From Erythrobacter sp. Alg231-14 (GTDB lineage Bacteria > Pseudomonadota > Alphaproteobacteria > Sphingomonadales > Sphingomonadaceae): DNA of 64,000 nt. The position numbers were made by a program, and so were the translations under genes. Positions 63,530 to 64,000 of the stretch are shown one piece after another. The notes under the pieces were generated by a model. The model was not told the origin of the DNA, searched no databases, and saw nothing but the letters and a program-made list of their open reading frames with translations. Location: contig NZ_LT702999.1 in NCBI RefSeq assembly GCF_900149685.1, forward strand, positions 496,001-560,000, given 5' to 3'. Position 1 is the stretch's first letter, and every line of letters starts with the position of its first letter.

Positions 63530-63739
63530 TCAGGCAAGCGTCAGCAGAAAGTTGACAACGAAGTTGAAAAGACTGTCGATGCCAAAAAAGAACAGCGACA
63601 AGATCACCATAAAAATGAACACAAAGATAGCTGTGCGAATGGTCTCTTCGCGGGTTGGCCAAACGACCTTGCTGGTTTCCGTGCGAACTTGGTTCACAAA
63701 TTCAGCAACAGATGTCTTGCGCTTTTTCTCTTCGGCCAT
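63530..63739 (-). CDS. secE: Preprotein translocase subunit SecE
   Basis: 69 residues with one C-terminal membrane segment, as in the short single-span SecE of most bacteria. It contains the family motif FVNQVRTETSKVVWPTREET followed by the helix FVFIFMVILSLFFFGID. It stabilises SecY in the Sec translocon. I start at ATG 63739 with GAGAGG upstream; a longer open frame to 63886 is leader sequence. I see no tRNA-Trp gene in the 261 bp upstream, where one is often found. Confidence 0.95.
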   Translation of the reverse strand: MAEEKKRKTSVAEFVNQVRTETSKVVWPTREETIRTAIFVFIFMVILSLFFFGIDSLFNFVVNFLLTLA

Positions 63740-64000
63740 GGAGCCTCTCGCCTTCGCGTAATGAATGTTTGATCCGGCTTTCAGGTAGGGTTCGTCGCCG
63801 TTCGGGACAAGGTCACGAATGGGCTTTTGATTCTTACCGATTTCAGGAACGAGTTCGCTATTATGGCGAGCGAGGTCGTAAAGCAAGAGGAAGAGTGGCT
63901 TCGGGACTAGTCAATCCCTTCTCGCCTCTATAGCGTGCGTCTCTTAATTCGAGGCCAGTGCAGCCTTGGAAAAAAGCTATTCGGGGAAAATCGCGCAATG
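63740..64000. other. Right-edge region upstream of secE
   Basis: No gene is evident. It should carry the secE promoter on the minus strand; a TATAGA-like -10 near 63930 is the best candidate but has no good -35. The typical tRNA T-arm sequence is not present. Confidence 0.4.

Noticed and set aside
63740..64000. tRNA-Trp expected upstream of secE
   Set aside because: No cloverleaf-compatible sequence or T-arm consensus could be found in the visible bases; it may lie beyond the edge.
1..64000. Insertion sequences, prophage or conjugative elements
   Set aside because: No transposase, integrase, phage structural or mobilisation gene was seen on either strand.

Overview
The window looks like a chromosomal segment of a heterotrophic, probably marine or freshwater alphaproteobacterium of the order Sphingomonadales, most likely Erythrobacteraceae or a close relative. 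The signs are moderately high G+C, many large TonB-dependent receptors, AmpG-like transporters, secreted S9 and M14 peptidases, and a wide range of oxidative catabolic genes. All family calls come from reading the translated sequence and from recalled family motifs. No database search was possible.

Layout. 1-4191: an edge-truncated membrane-anchored protein coupled to an AraC-type regulator, then three overlapping genes (a short thioredoxin-fold remnant with a membrane anchor, a parvulin-type prolyl isomerase, a HupE/UreJ-like membrane protein). 4515-9447, minus strand: SDR oxidoreductase, kappa-type GST/HCCA isomerase, Nu-type GST, a coupled 73-residue protein, and a tungsten/molybdenum bis-MGD enzyme that resembles acetylene hydratase, with a divergent HxlR regulator (9521). 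10029-13457: alkylsulfatase-like hydrolase, sterol-desaturase-family hydroxylase and a divergent Crp/Fnr regulator. 13973-19597: a SARP/TolB/TPR regulator, a small secreted protein and two AmpG-like transporters. 19736-24901: a repeat-rich autotransporter and oxyR, with a near-consensus OxyR operator upstream of the autotransporter. 25042-31095: a complete RND efflux operon. 31172-37291: S9 peptidase, RluE-type pseudouridine synthase, RoxA-type ribosomal hydroxylase, a small conserved protein and an ABC-F ATPase. 37299-43551: divergent M14 peptidase and TonB receptor.

43629-51604: hppD with a coupled VOC protein, a second VOC protein, a CMD-family protein, two thiolase-family proteins, enoyl-CoA hydratase and an LCAD-type acyl-CoA dehydrogenase, which together look like aromatic amino-acid and acyl-CoA oxidation. 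51700-58096: two TonB receptors and a Baeyer-Villiger-type monooxygenase. 58175-63739: a CinA-like MoCF-domain protein and the ribosomal/transcription genes rplA, rplK, nusG and secE. In this group nusG is separated from rplK by pspA and two membrane-protein genes on the opposite strand.

The points most worth following up are the acetylene-hydratase-like enzyme, which keeps the characteristic Asp and metal-ligand Cys but has an altered hydrophobic pocket; the OxyR-operator/autotransporter arrangement; and several unassigned palindromic operators. I saw no tRNA, rRNA, CRISPR array, insertion sequence or prophage gene.
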